A stretch of DNA of 64,000 bases from Cercis canadensis (Eukaryota > Streptophyta > Magnoliopsida > Fabales > Fabaceae), in contig QAOA01002045.1 of the NCBI GenBank assembly GCA_003255065.1, forward strand, positions 124,001-188,000, written 5' to 3'. A program made the translations under genes and the position numbers. Below are positions 36,541 through 47,479 of the stretch, in pieces. Position 1 is the stretch's first letter, and every line of letters begins with the position of its first letter. The notes under the pieces were generated by a model that saw only the letters and a program-made list of their open reading frames with translations, had not been told where the DNA came from and did no database searches.

Positions 36541-37752
36541 AAATTAAATATCCCACAAAAAATTAAGCCAAATTAAATACCTAACAATTCAACAGAAATT
36601 AAGCCAACAAAAATAAACAATTAAGGCAACAAAAATCATAATCAAATCAATTAAGCCAACATAAATCAGAATCAATTCTAATAAATTCTACAACATCCAA
36701 AAAAAATAGGATAATCATTCTACACAATTCATACAACAAAAGCCCTAAGAAAATTTGTCAAGAAAATTAAAAACCGAGGTGAAGAATGTTATGTGTAGAA
36801 ATCGGTAGAAATAGGCCTACTTCTACTCTAAAGCAAATATATCGAGCTAGAAACATCTTGACAGCACCGGGAAGAAGTGAAGAATGGTTGGAAAACTGGA
36901 TTCGCACGAGGTAGAGGAGAGAGACAATTGAAGTTCAAAATAAGGAAGGTGAGCTATGTGGGGTGATGAGATTTCTAGATTTCTCATGGATTTTCTCACG
37001 AAATTTGTCTATGAGAAAAAATCATAAAATTCAAATTTTAAGTGAAATAATGCGCATTGTAAGAAAGTCTTTGAGAAATTTTAATTTTTGTCATGGACGA
37101 TGTCCGTGAGAACACTTACCACATTAATGATGACAGTTGTGATGCTTTTTCTCACGAGCAACTTTGTCCTTGAGAATGTCCGTGAAAAAGTCTTAACAGT
37201 TAAAAGCCGTGAGAAAATTCGAGAGAAATGGAGTGAGTTTCTCATAGATTTTTATTCCGTGAGAAAAATCCATAAGAAAATCCATTTTCTCTTGTCATGA
37301 GCAACCATTGGGTTCTTCTTGTTTTGTATGTTGTGACACAAATATAATAAAATGATATAAATAATAAAATAGTGTACACATAATTTATTTGGTTCAGCTT
37401 GAAAAAAAAAATGGTAAATAGTTTCCACTATAACAAAATGAGTACACAAAAGTTGCTTGAATACACTCAAAACCAATACTCCAAATACACTAAAAAACCT
37501 CCCTGTAGCTACTCTCACTCAATACAAAAAGCTCACTAATAAAAAGAAGTGTAATACTTCTAATTCAAAGCACTACTACAATGAGTAATATTTAATCAAA
37601 GTGCTTTACACAATTGCTTGTTTCCTGAATAGGTTCATGAAGCTTCATCCAACCAACTTCATCAATTGAAGTGTTCAAGAATTCAGCATGAGTTGGCTGG
37701 TTCACACATAGGCACAGCTACAAATGATAGCTAAAGTGTACCAATTTTATAT

Positions 37753-38180
37753 GGATCAAAGACATAAATAATATAAAAAATAATTTTAATTCTACAAATA
37801 TCATACTTTCTAAACTATTTTCATTAATATTGTCATTTTTTTTAAATAATATTCGAAGCTGAAAAGAGAAAGAGAGAGAATGTGGGTGACGCAATTCAGC
37901 ACATTGCGTAACTCTTTTGGTGACGTCATTTGGCAAAAGGTGTTACTAGCTAAGAAGGTGACATAATTTGCATAATTACATCACTCACATTCTATCTCTT
38001 CCCTTTTCAGTAATTGTGCTGCAATTGTGCATATTACGGCACCTTATTGGTGACACAATATGCACAATTGCGTCACCTTATTGATGACGTAATATACACA
38101 ATTATATCATGAAAATGACGATATTGATAGAAATAATTTTAAAGGTATGATATTTATAAAATTAATATTGTCTTTGATCC
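37753..38180. mobile_element. Mutator-like MITE with internal near-palindrome array
   Basis: The ends GGATCAAAGACATAAAT and '...attgtctttgatcc' form inverted repeats of about 90-100 bp. The flanking 9-mers ATTTTATAT (37744-37752) and ATTTTCTAC (38181-38189) agree at 7 of 9, fitting a Mutator-type duplication. The centre (37885-38115) has four imperfect palindromes of about 28 bp beginning TGAC and ending GTCA, such as 'ggtgacacaatatgcac' followed by its inverse. No coding capacity. Confidence 0.65.
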
Positions 38181-39283
38181 ATTTTCTACTTCCATTTACT
38201 CATCCAACCAACTTCATTAATAGAAGTGTACTAATCTTCTACTTCCATTTACTGCCACGGAATGCCAGCTTTGACTAACTGAATGAGGTATATACCAAAT
38301 TTAAGCCACGGAGTAAATTGCATTCTTGGTAGATATGGTTTGTCTAATGCATAAATAACCAATGGCTATACTAGCATGTGTGAGGGTCTATGGTGCATGA
38401 TAAACCACCACTAAATTCAAGCCACACATTTAACACTTTTTTTCAGAATCACAAACTTTACCTCCTTTCTGTTGGCTGCTCTATCATGCTGTCATCGGAA
38501 AACCCTGCATTCTCCATGGCTCCATCCGTTTTTAAGTTTCCCTTTCTATTTCTTTTGTGGGTCTCCATCTGTTTTGGAGGTCGCCGATTCTAAAGCTACC
38601 TTCACTGATTCTTGACATGTGTGAACACTGAACACTTCAACATATTTGCTCAACTGTTTCAACAACTCTCTCTCTCTCTCTCTCTCTATAATTCTTCTGT
38701 ATCATCTTTGGTTATGTGATAAAGGTAATTTCTTTCTACAATTGATTTTCGTGTTTCATGTTTTCTTATATGCTTTTAGGCGTTTTCTTTTTAAGTTTTT
38801 AGCTCAAAAATCTAGTGTAAGTGCATTAGAGCAATGGGCCAAGTTGGCTTCGTACCTGGAGTGCGTGCCTCTTTACGGTGGGTTCCATTCCATATAACAA
38901 TCATGCTTTGTTTTCCTCTCCAGTTGTTATTCTTGATTGCTTCACTTGGAAAATCTGCACTCAAAACTTATTTGGCAGCTTGAATCGATGAACTTGGTCA
39001 TTTTCTTAATACCTTTTGTTGCTGGAACTTTTTCATGACATGCTTTTTTTTTTTTTTTTTTTTTTTTTTTTTNTTTTTTAGTTTATAAGACATACTTTCC
39101 ATGGCATTAGCAAACATATATTTTCTACCTTCAGATAAATTTCAAAATTTGAAATTATTCAAAAATTATCTTGAAGTACAATCATGATAATATTTTCTCT
39201 ATGTTATTGTTTGTTCAAAATGAATAAATAATAATATTCAACCTATATTTAATTATCCGTGCGATGCACGGTGTCAGTACTAG
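38181..39283 (+). other. Helitron 3' interior, possible captured gene start
   Basis: At 38517-38593 a short frame reads MAPSVFKFPFLFLLWVSICF, which looks like a signal peptide or membrane anchor, then GGRRF and a stop. A (TC)n tract lies at 38667-38689, and a poly-T with an N at about 39045-39079. The hydrophobic start could be a captured first exon, but no further exon was recognised, so this is weak. Confidence 0.3.
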
Positions 39284-39448
39284 TAGTCATCAATTGAAAG
39301 TGATAACACATCTTTGTTGGAAATATGACTTCCTTTGCCCGAGGATTGGAGCAAGAAAATAGCAACAATGTGAAGAGCAAGCAAGGTCTAAACTGAGGTG
39401 TTTCTTGATAAAATCATCGTTCATAATTTGTTATGCTAAAAAATTGAG

Positions 39449-39947
39449 GTTTAAATATATTACAGGTCTAGTAGTTTAAACGAATTGAATTAAGTTTTTA
39501 TAGTTTTTTTTTTCTTCTTTTGGAGTCTTTTAGTTTAATTTTTTTTAATTGAATCCCTGTCATTATCTCTAATTATAAATCTGTCAGTTTAGTACTGACA
39601 TGACAAACGAATTGTCTATGTGACAATAAAAGAAATTGACACGACACCAAAATAGCACAAAAATTGCCACCTTATCAATTATTTTATGTACTTTTTTGAG
39701 CTAAAATTTCATGAGATAATAATTTTTGTGTTATTTTGACACTATATCAATTTCTTTTATTGCTACATAGACAAATCATTTGTTATATTAGTACTAAATT
39801 AACAAAATTATAATTGAGGGTGATAGTTAGGACCCAATTAAAAAAATTTAAATTATAAGGATCTCAAAAGAGGAAAAAAAAACTATAAGAATCTAATTTA
39901 AAATTTATCCAAACTATAACAATTTGCAATCTATTTAAAACAGAAAT
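39449..39947. repeat. Long palindrome (foldback element, arms about 240 bp)
   Basis: The left arm 'gacatgacaaacgaattgtctatgtgacaataaaagaaattga' region (about 39595-39645) pairs with its reverse complement (about 39745-39805). The outer parts 'tatagttttttttt' (about 39498) and 'aaaaaaaaactata' (about 39874) also pair. No coding capacity. It lies between copies C and D. Confidence 0.65.
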
Positions 39948-40178
39948 TGATTGTTGAACCGATGATTTCAAAGAACATATGCACAACAAAAGCCAACTTA
40001 CATTGGGAAAGCTATGGCTGTTTATATATGGCAGTATGCCATGAAAAGCATCTATTCAGATAATATTATTCTTTTATTATTATTATTATTATTGGTATTA
40101 TTGGTTCTTGCATAACTATGTGGGACAAGTGAAGCTTGAGAATGTAATAAAATAATGGTGAGGGTTATGCATCTTTTA

Positions 40179-40627
40179 GGGTTTATTTGGGAGTTAAAAT
40201 TTGGGAGAAAGGAGAGGAAAGAAGATGAGTAAATGTGTCAATCTCCTTGTTTGGGAATTCAAGATTAAAAAAGAAAAGAAACCATGGGATAACCTCAAAC
40301 TCTCTCATTCTTTTTTTGCCTTCATTTTTGTGTTCCTCCAATTTGAGGGGTTTAGAGAGGAAAGATCATAGTAGTTTACTATTATATCTCTATTTATTTC
40401 TTCAAATTCTTTTTCAAATACTATTTAGATAACATTATTAAATCTTATATTAAATATATTTACTTTATAAATAAAGGATAAATTTGTAAAATTATAATTT
40501 TTATTTTTTTCCACTCTTTTTGCTCATTTTAATTATCCAAACAAAGGAGAGAAAAATCTCTCCCTTTCCCTCTTTTTCCTTCCTCTATTTTCCNCTTTCT
40601 CCTTACTTTAAACTCCCAAACAGAACC
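40179..40627. mobile_element. Tourist-like (PIF/Harbinger) MITE
   Basis: 449 bp flanked by TTA on both sides (40176-40178 and 40628-40630). The termini GGGTTTATTTGGGAGTT and GGTTCTGTTTGGGAGTT (reverse complement of the right end) match at 14 of 17 positions, and the similarity continues through 'ggagaaagg'. It contains an N at 40594. It is absent at the equivalent place 5' of copy E (about 47580), so it inserted after the D/E duplication, or was lost from E. Confidence 0.75.
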
Positions 40628-42010
40628 TTAGAGTGACTAGTGCTATTTTTACTCTTTTTAGATGGGATTTTGGATAACACACTGACTTACAACGTGATTT
40701 TAGTGTTAATGTAAAAAATTAAGTCACTCAATATATATCAGAACATACTAAGAAGTAAATTTTGTAAGTTTACTTTTTATAAGAAATTGTGTATTTTGAC
40801 ATATATTTAATGATTCAATTTTTAAATTTTTTTAAAAATACACTAAAATCATTGAATAATCCTACGATAAATCTAGCAAACAAAAAAAAAAATGAATTGA
40901 AATATATTAGATTTGAAAATTTGCATTTGGGATTAGTCACGAAGATCCACGTCCAAAGTCTGATGACACTAAAATCTGCCGAGGATCTGGCTGAGTGGGG
41001 GGGCACCTTGCGAGACCCGGCACCGCAGCAAGCGAAAAAAGAAGATCGTATTCTATTCTTTTTCATTTTTTTTTTTTTATAGATTGCTAAGTTGATCTTT
41101 AAAAAGTGGCAAGTCTGAATTTTTTATTTTTTTTATGTGGTTTAAATTATGAATTTTAGTAAATGATTACAATTTTTATTCCTAATAAGTTAGTTTTTTT
41201 GGTAATAGAAGAGAAGAAAAGAATATTAGATTCTAACTAAAGTTAGGGCAGCTGCCTCTCTATTTATAATTAAACTCAACTCAGATAGAAGGTGCTACCA
41301 AATAATTCATCCTTCATTGTTCTTTAATATAAGCCTATCTATGAAATCAGGATTGACTTCACTTAAAATATTCTTAACAGCTACCTTTCAATAACTAATC
41401 ATTTTTTAATAATTTTATGTACCTTTAACTGCAGTCAAGAGTTTGAGATTCAGTAAAAATATTGTTAGAAAATAAAAAATAGTAATTATTCTAATGTTTG
41501 AATGAGATTAATTTTACGTTCAATTGAGTAAAGCAAAAATATTCATAATATTAAATAAATAAAAAATTACTTTTATACATAACTTAGAGTTTTCCACGTC
41601 CATATAACACTACCTTAACTTTTAAATGGAATGAGGTACATGTCCTTTTCTTAATAATAATAATAAGAAGAAATCTATGTTTGCCCAACATTGTCTATTT
41701 CAAATATAATATTATTTATAAACTACAAATTTTCGATACATGATAATACACGTGCTTCCATTTCCACATTCCATGTGTGTATAAAATATACCATAATAGT
41801 AGCTGTCAAAAAGCATCTATCTTAATGAGAGAAGTGTGGTCCTGGTCTGCTCAACAATTCCCTTGTTTAAACAAAGCTTTCCGTGAAAGAAGCTTTCCTT
41901 TCCGGTGGAATTGAAAGTTCCAACCTGTTATTCAGTTCTTAGAAATCCCCTGAACCACTCAGATATAGGAAACAGAGAGAGGCTCAGAACAGAGCTATAC
42001 TCTCTTATCA
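40628..42010 (+). promoter_or_regulatory. 5' flank and probable promoter of AVT1 copy D
   Basis: 40890-41660 is homologous to 47615-48000 upstream of copy E, including 'ttagatttgaaaatttgcat' and 'aagatcgtattctattctt'. A TATA-like 'tataaaata' lies at 41780-41788. The last ~130 bp ('tgttattcagttcttagaaa' ... 'agctatactctcttatca') are conserved with the sequence just before the copy E start. The TSS position is not determined; the core promoter call is inference. Confidence 0.4.
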
Positions 42011-44834
42011 ATGGCAGCTAGGGAGAGAGATGGGTTATTATTGAACACACCTCTACTGGTTGATGAAATACAATATGAGGTTAAGGGTGCCAGTGAAGAT
42101 GACAACACCAAAAAGGGCCAAGCCTCTTTCTTCAAGACCTCTTTCCATACCATCAATAGCATTACAGGTTTGTCATCTTTTTATTTTATTTTATTTATTT
42201 ATATTATTTATTGAGAATCAATCTAATAAATATTAAACTGCACCTATATATTTTTCTGCAATTGCTATCTGCAAATAATGATGCATTTTTTCACAATTCC
42301 CTTGACAAAGTACAACTGCAATTTAAAACCCAACGGAGAACATTGATGGGACAGATTTATCCCCCACTATTGGGCCATCCCCCTCCCCCAATTCCTTGTC
42401 CCCTTTCGGTAATTACCCTCCCCCCCACAAAGAAAACAACATTTTCAGACTTATGCCATTTGTTCTCCCCACTCCCCTATTTGAAAATAAAACAAAATTA
42501 GGAAAAATTCTCTCCATGTGTAAGATGTTTCAAGAAACCACATTCAACTATGTAAGATTTCTAATCAGGTCCTAACTTATTTTTATTTTTATATATATAA
42601 TTACTATGTATAATATATGATTTTTTTTTTTTAATATGTGGTCATCATGACCGAAGTGGTTATCATGATTAATAAACACTGTTAAAAAAATTAACTTAAA
42701 ATAGAGGATAATTTTGATGTGGTTAAACTCAAAATTTGTTAACTATTTAAGTGTTTATCTCACTGGGTAACTTAGTTTTTACAAACTTTCATAATATTAT
42801 AAAAATCAGGAGTTAATTCCACCATTTATTATTGGTTGGGCCAAATTGTGTCTACAATCCACAATATAATATTGTGTATTGTAGAACTAGCCTTAATTTA
42901 TACCTTTTGCTTAGTTAAAAATGCATATTGGGATCTCGATTTTAACTACAAATAATCCTCATGTGTGTAGTGTGCACTACAAATCTCTCCCTAGCCCTTT
43001 TAGAGATGTCGTTGTCTATTTGTTCTCAAAAGACCCTCAAATCCATAATAAAATCACAATGGTGGTATTTCCCTAGCTTCATAAATATAGGAGTAACTTA
43101 CACTTTTTGCTTAGTTAACAATAGGGTTTCCAATTCAAGTTACATTGTGGAATGGCAGAAAAAAAAGTGTCTGGATCACATTTACTAAAAACTTCAATTG
43201 CACTAGCCGTAACACAATCACATTGAAATCCATCATACAGTGACAACTGCAGCCATGCTTTTTTGCAAGTTAGAATCAAACATCATCCACGTTTAAGTTA
43301 TTGTAACTTCAACCTAATTTACTTGTTCAAAGCAGCAAGCATAATCCACATATTGTTCTTGAATATGCAAGTGGCCTATATATATCACGCAGAAAAAATG
43401 GCAAAACTTGTACTGGTTTATTTTTTCAGGAAGTGGGATAATTTCGATTCCATTTGCATTAGCCTCAGGAGGATGGCTAAGCTTGATATTTCTCTTCATG
43501 ATCTCGATAGCTGCCCATTATTCAGGGACATTGATTCAGAAATGCATGGAGTTGAATTCCAATATCAAAGTCTATCCTGACTTAGGGCAGCATGCATTCG
43601 GATACAAGGGAAGGGTGATGGTATTGATTGCCATGAACTATGAGCTCTACATGGTTGTAACAGGCTACTTGATTCTAGAAGGGGACAACATGAACAAAAT
43701 AATACCAAATTTCCAAGTAGATATTGCAGGATTAACCATTAGTGGTACCCAACTATTTATCGTAGTTACTGCTCTCATAATTTTGCCTATATTATGGTTG
43801 GATAACTTGGTCTACCTTTCTTATGTCTCTGCAACTGGGGCTTTAGCAGCAATTATCTTCCTATGTGCACTGTTATGGTATGGCGCATTTGATGGACCAG
43901 GATTCAATCAAAAGGGAACTCTCATTAACTGGAGTGGAATTCCTTCAGCTGTTAGCTTGTTTGCGTTTTGTTATAGTACCCATCCAGTCTTCCCAAATCT
44001 GTACACTTCTATGAGAAACAAAAATCAATTCTCAAATGTAAGTAGAAGTTACTTGAAGATAAAATAGTGCTAATTACAAAACCCTTAATGGATAACTATA
44101 CACAAGCTGGTTATGAAATTGCATGAGTTTGACTAAAAAGTTTAACTAGTGCTATTTGTGTACATTTGTAAATGTCAAATTTGTGTGTAATTAATAGCAT
44201 TACTCCTTATGGATATTTTTATTGCATCTTTCACAAAGAAAATTTGGTAATTTTCTAATTTTCTTTTCTTTTATTACAGGTCTTGCTTGTATCCTTTAGC
44301 TTGTGCACCTTTATTTATGCAGCAACAGCTATTTTGGGTTATCTAATGTTTGGTTCAAAGGTTGCATCAGAGATAACCTTGAATCTTTCATCAAACAAAG
44401 TGAGCACAAAAGTGGCAATATACATCGTATTGGTGAGTCCTATAGCCAAATACCCACTGACAGTTACACCAGTGGTGGATTCTATAAAAAGTGCATTTCC
44501 ATCACACTATAACAAAAGGATAACACATTTAGTTGTTAGTACTTTTGTGCTAATCAGCACTGTCGCTGTAGCCATGAGTGTGCCCTTTTTTGCATATCTT
44601 ATGTCACTAAGTGGAGCATTGTGTAGTGTTACATGTGCACTTATAGTTCCATGCGTGTGCTACTTGAAGATGACAGACACTTATCGAAAGATTAAGGCTG
44701 AAACGATCATCAATTGGGGAATAATAGTATTTGGTGTTGGCATTGCAATAGCAGGCACTTACGTATCTATTGTGGAAATTATCCAAGCATATCAAGTTTC
44801 TAGCAAATTTTATTTGAGGTTCCTGTCGCTTTAA
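42011..44834 (+). CDS. AVT1-type vacuolar amino-acid transporter, copy D (three exons, extended C-terminus)
   Basis: Exons 42011-42167, 43430-44037 and 44280-44834 give 439 aa. Aa_trans/AVT1 family, tonoplast amino-acid/proton antiporter with about 11 membrane segments. N-tail PLLVDEIQYEVKGASEDD, TM1 GSGIISIPFALASGGWLS, LEGDNMNKIIPNFQVDIAG, VSPIAKYPLTVTPVVDSIKS. Copies B, C and E stop right after the final (Q/E/A)AY. Here the stop codon is replaced by CAA, and the frame runs 12 codons further through what is 3' UTR in copy E, ending FLSL. Very close to copy E, so a recent tandem duplicate. Intron 1 carries an extra ~630 bp (about 42333-42960) absent from E. Confidence 0.92.
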
Positions 44835-45559
44835 TATCTTGCTTAAGCATTTGGTAGGCTTCCAGATGTGTTGTGGAAAACTTTTTGAACCAAGAATTGT
44901 TCCTTCCCATAACTCACAATATTTTAGAGCATGTATGCTTCATAAAATTTGGAATTGGTTGGAATGAAATAAGATGATATACTCTTCAAATGCTGTGAAT
45001 GACTAGTTTTGTTTTTTCATAAAAAGTTGTCTTAATTTGTTATAATACTGCTTTGAAAGCAATTAGAAATATTTGCTGGAAAATTTGTCCTATGCCTTAG
45101 GATTGGAGAAACAAGATAATAATAAATGGAAGAGAAAGTAAGGTCTTAACAACATTGTATTTCTTTGCAAAATCATCATTCTAGTTGCCAGTTTTATTGG
45201 GCCAGCAATTTTCATCAACCTACTCCTATTGCCAAGCCCAACTTGGCAAACTTTGGCTTATTTTGGTTTAACAAATTGATCTCTCTCATTTGACTTTTTG
45301 TGATTAAAAAGAATATTCAAAATATATTTTTTTAAGAAATTTAAGTATTTTGAATGCAGAAAATAATAGAGGCAAAAATATTTACTTGTCTAATATGTGC
45401 TTTTTCTGTATTTAACATGTGCTTTTTATTTACTAGACGTATATGTCTTTCAACCTTTTTTTTTTTTTTTTNTTTTGGAAGGAATCTTTTAGCTTAGTTT
45501 TAGACTTCTATTTGGGACCAATAATACATTGATTTTAGCATAAATAATTGACTTGATAT
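44835..45559. other. 3' flank of copy D, conserved with copy E
   Basis: 44835-45375 is homologous to 54781-55370 behind copy E ('gatgtgttgtggaaaa', 'aggattggagaaacaagata', 'cccaacttggcaaactttgg'). It defines the right part of the duplicated unit. A poly-T run with an N lies at about 45456-45476. No gene. Confidence 0.6.
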
Positions 45560-45636
45560 TATATCTTTTTTTTTTTTGGTAAGTTAAGGGGCAAAGCCCA
45601 AGAACACAAAAAAAAATTACATGATAGCAGCTCTAG

Positions 45637-45926
45637 TAGAGTTGGGTAATGGCCCAGCCTGGCCCGACCCGTTTTGGCACGGCCTAATCAGGTAATGGGC
45701 CAATTTTGGCTGGGCTAAATTGGCCCGGTTCTATTCGGGCCAGTAAACTGTTGGTCTAGCTCGACCCTACATGGGCAGTGGGCTTAAACAGGCTAGCCCA
45801 CTATTTTTTTTTAAAAAAAAAAATTTAACTATTTTTATTTGTAATTAGGTTAAAATCTAACAAAAGTTTAAGTTTTTTTTTTCTTTAGTGATTTTAGTTA
45901 AATTACTAATGAATCTAATTGAACAA

Positions 45927-45961
<35 letters not shown>

Positions 45962-46288
45962 AATAAATAAAATTAAAACAAAGAATCAAATATGTATAAA
46001 AAAATGCATGTAAGTATAAATTTAAAATAAGATGTATAAGTAACTAAAAAAATTATAATAGTACATTCTTTAAAGTTTAAAGTTAAAAAATAAATATTAA
46101 TATGATTTAGTAGTCTTTCCTTAATAAAAAAAAGGCCGGCCCGGCCCGAACCCAAACAAGGCCATGGCCAATTCTAACCTGGCCAAATTAGCTCAGTTCT
46201 ATTAGAGCTGAGATATTTAGAACTCAGTCATACTTTTTTTGGCCAAAATGAGCCAGCCCATTGAGCTTGGCCCATTTTTCCAGCTCTA
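45637..46288. mobile_element. hAT-type MITE inserted in the LINE
   Basis: 652 bp with ends TAGAGTTGGGTAATGGCCC and '...gcccatttttccagctcta'. It is flanked by AGCTCTAG (45629-45636) and AGCTCTAC (46289-46296), a 7/8 match for an 8-bp target duplication. Subterminal 'ggcccggc' motifs are in both orientations; an (AT)n tract lies at about 45931-45955. No transposase. Confidence 0.8.
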
Positions 46289-46498
46289 AGCTCTACATAG
46301 AGCCACACCCTTCAAGTCCTCCTGCAACAGCTCCCACAAACAAATGGGAGGATCCAACAACTAAATTAGTTGAAAATCTCCCTCACGAGTTTCCTAGCTA
46401 AGACATATGCACACTGGTTACCTTTTCCAAATGTATGAGGAATAACCAACTCCTACTCTTGTTGCATCATGTCTCTAATCTCTTGAATAAGAGGATAG

Positions 46499-46940
46499 CA
46501 AGGAATGAAGTCTATAAATCACAATTATTGATATGTAATAGATATATTCAAGCTAACTAATGTTTGAATTTTGGTGTTAACAGTAGAAATTTTTTCCTTT
46601 GATTCAGGATATGTCTTTAAGATTACCTAATAGTAGTAACATAATTTTGATGCGCAAAAATTGACTCTAGTATACGGCCATTTGTGACCATGCAGGCCAA
46701 AGAAGGAGCCCTTAGCTACAGCAAGGAATGAAATCTATTATCACAATTATTGATATGCAATAGGTATATTCAAGCCAACTAATGTTCGAATTTTGGTGTT
46801 AACAGCAGAAAAATTTTCCTTTAATTCGGGATATGTCTTTAAGATTACCTAATAGTAGTAACATAATTTTGATGCACAAAAATTGACTCGAGTATACTGC
46901 CATTTGTGACCATGCAAGCCAAAGAAGGAGCCCCTAGCTG
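46499..46940 (-). repeat. Two-copy direct repeat (about 223 bp) within the LINE
   Basis: 46499-46721 and 46722-46940 share most of their sequence ('cacaattattgatatg', 'agattacctaatagtagtaa', 'tttgtgaccatgca'). They differ at scattered positions (about 5%), and there is no N between them, so this looks like a real, older duplication. Confidence 0.75.
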
Positions 46941-47479
46941 CACTTGGTATGACCAACCTCAACCAAACATTTTTCAAACTATCACAATCTCTGAGAAAAT
47001 GAAGCACCGTCTCGACCTCCTTCGCACATCTTGCACAAATCGGGTCTTGAGCAAGATGCCGATGATACTGATAGCAATTGGTGAATAAGCTCTCATGAGC
47101 CACACAAGCCAGAGAAAAGTATGAATCTGTTGCAGCCCCTCCCAATGCCACATTTTCTTGAAAATACCTTGATTATCATCCTGAGAGTTGCCAGCTAAGG
47201 AAGAATATGCAGATTTAATAGAAAAATCCCCTTCATGCGAAGGTTGCCAAGCATGCCAAGCAAGAATATCCTCTCCACCTCAAGTCGAGGTTTAATACCT
47301 GCTATTTTGTTACAAATCCGATGAGGTAGTAAACTTTCAAATTTAGCCCAATCCCAGCCCCCTTCCGTCGTAGTAAAATGGGCCACCTTGGCCTCCAAAT
47401 TCATGAATATACAAACTCATTCTGACACAGGACATGAATATACAATTCATTATGATCTCAAACTTGACACCTATACACA

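Larger units (their letters stand above)
33295..37299 (-). mobile_element. CACTA (En/Spm) element 2, non-autonomous, minus strand
   Basis: Ends CACTACAAAAAATAAG (33295) and '...ttttctcttgtcatg' (37299), flanked by a 3-bp target duplication AGC (33292-33294 and 37300-37302). Subterminal TTTCTCACGGA-like motifs cluster at 33310-33560 and 36960-37280. The interior gene and the telomere-like tract match element 1 in reverse orientation. It carries the Ptta-like gene only, with no TNP2. The span includes a 310-bp segment doubled at the N at 34437. Confidence 0.85.
32892..39283 (+). mobile_element. Helitron with nested insertions, 3' of AVT1 copy C
   Basis: The 5' end is TCTATATTATTACC, directly after an A (32891). 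The 3' end is CTAG at 39280-39283, directly before a T. A 15-nt hairpin CCGTGCGATGCACGG (39257-39271) sits 12 nt upstream of the terminus. These are the canonical Helitron hallmarks (5' TC, 3' hairpin plus CTRR, A/T insertion). Independent support: sequence before 32892 and after 39284 lines up with the continuous 3' flanks of copies D (about 44990-45185) and E. No Rep/helicase is present, so it is non-autonomous. Its own DNA is only about 2 kb; the rest is CACTA element 2 and a MITE. Confidence 0.8.
45560..47405 (-). mobile_element. 5'-truncated LINE (L1-type) with nested hAT MITE
   Basis: On the minus strand, the 5' part (47404-47195) encodes LEAKVAHFTTTEGGWDWAKF...LPHRI and 47151-46849 encodes the zf-RVT domain (QDPICARCAKEVETVLHFLRDC: CxxC...H...C). 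About 46500-46370 encodes an RNase H-like C-terminal piece (LIQEIRDMMQQE, GNQCAYVLARKL). The 3' end 'tgggctttgcccc' (about 45589) is followed by a poly-A, seen as poly-T at about 45567-45578. Frames contain stops, so it is dead. A hAT MITE sits in its 3' UTR, and part of it is duplicated in tandem. Confidence 0.75.

Noticed and set aside
42211..42501. ORF within intron 1 of copy D
   Set aside because: It lies in the copy-specific intron insertion, with low-complexity Pro/Leu content; not conserved in E.
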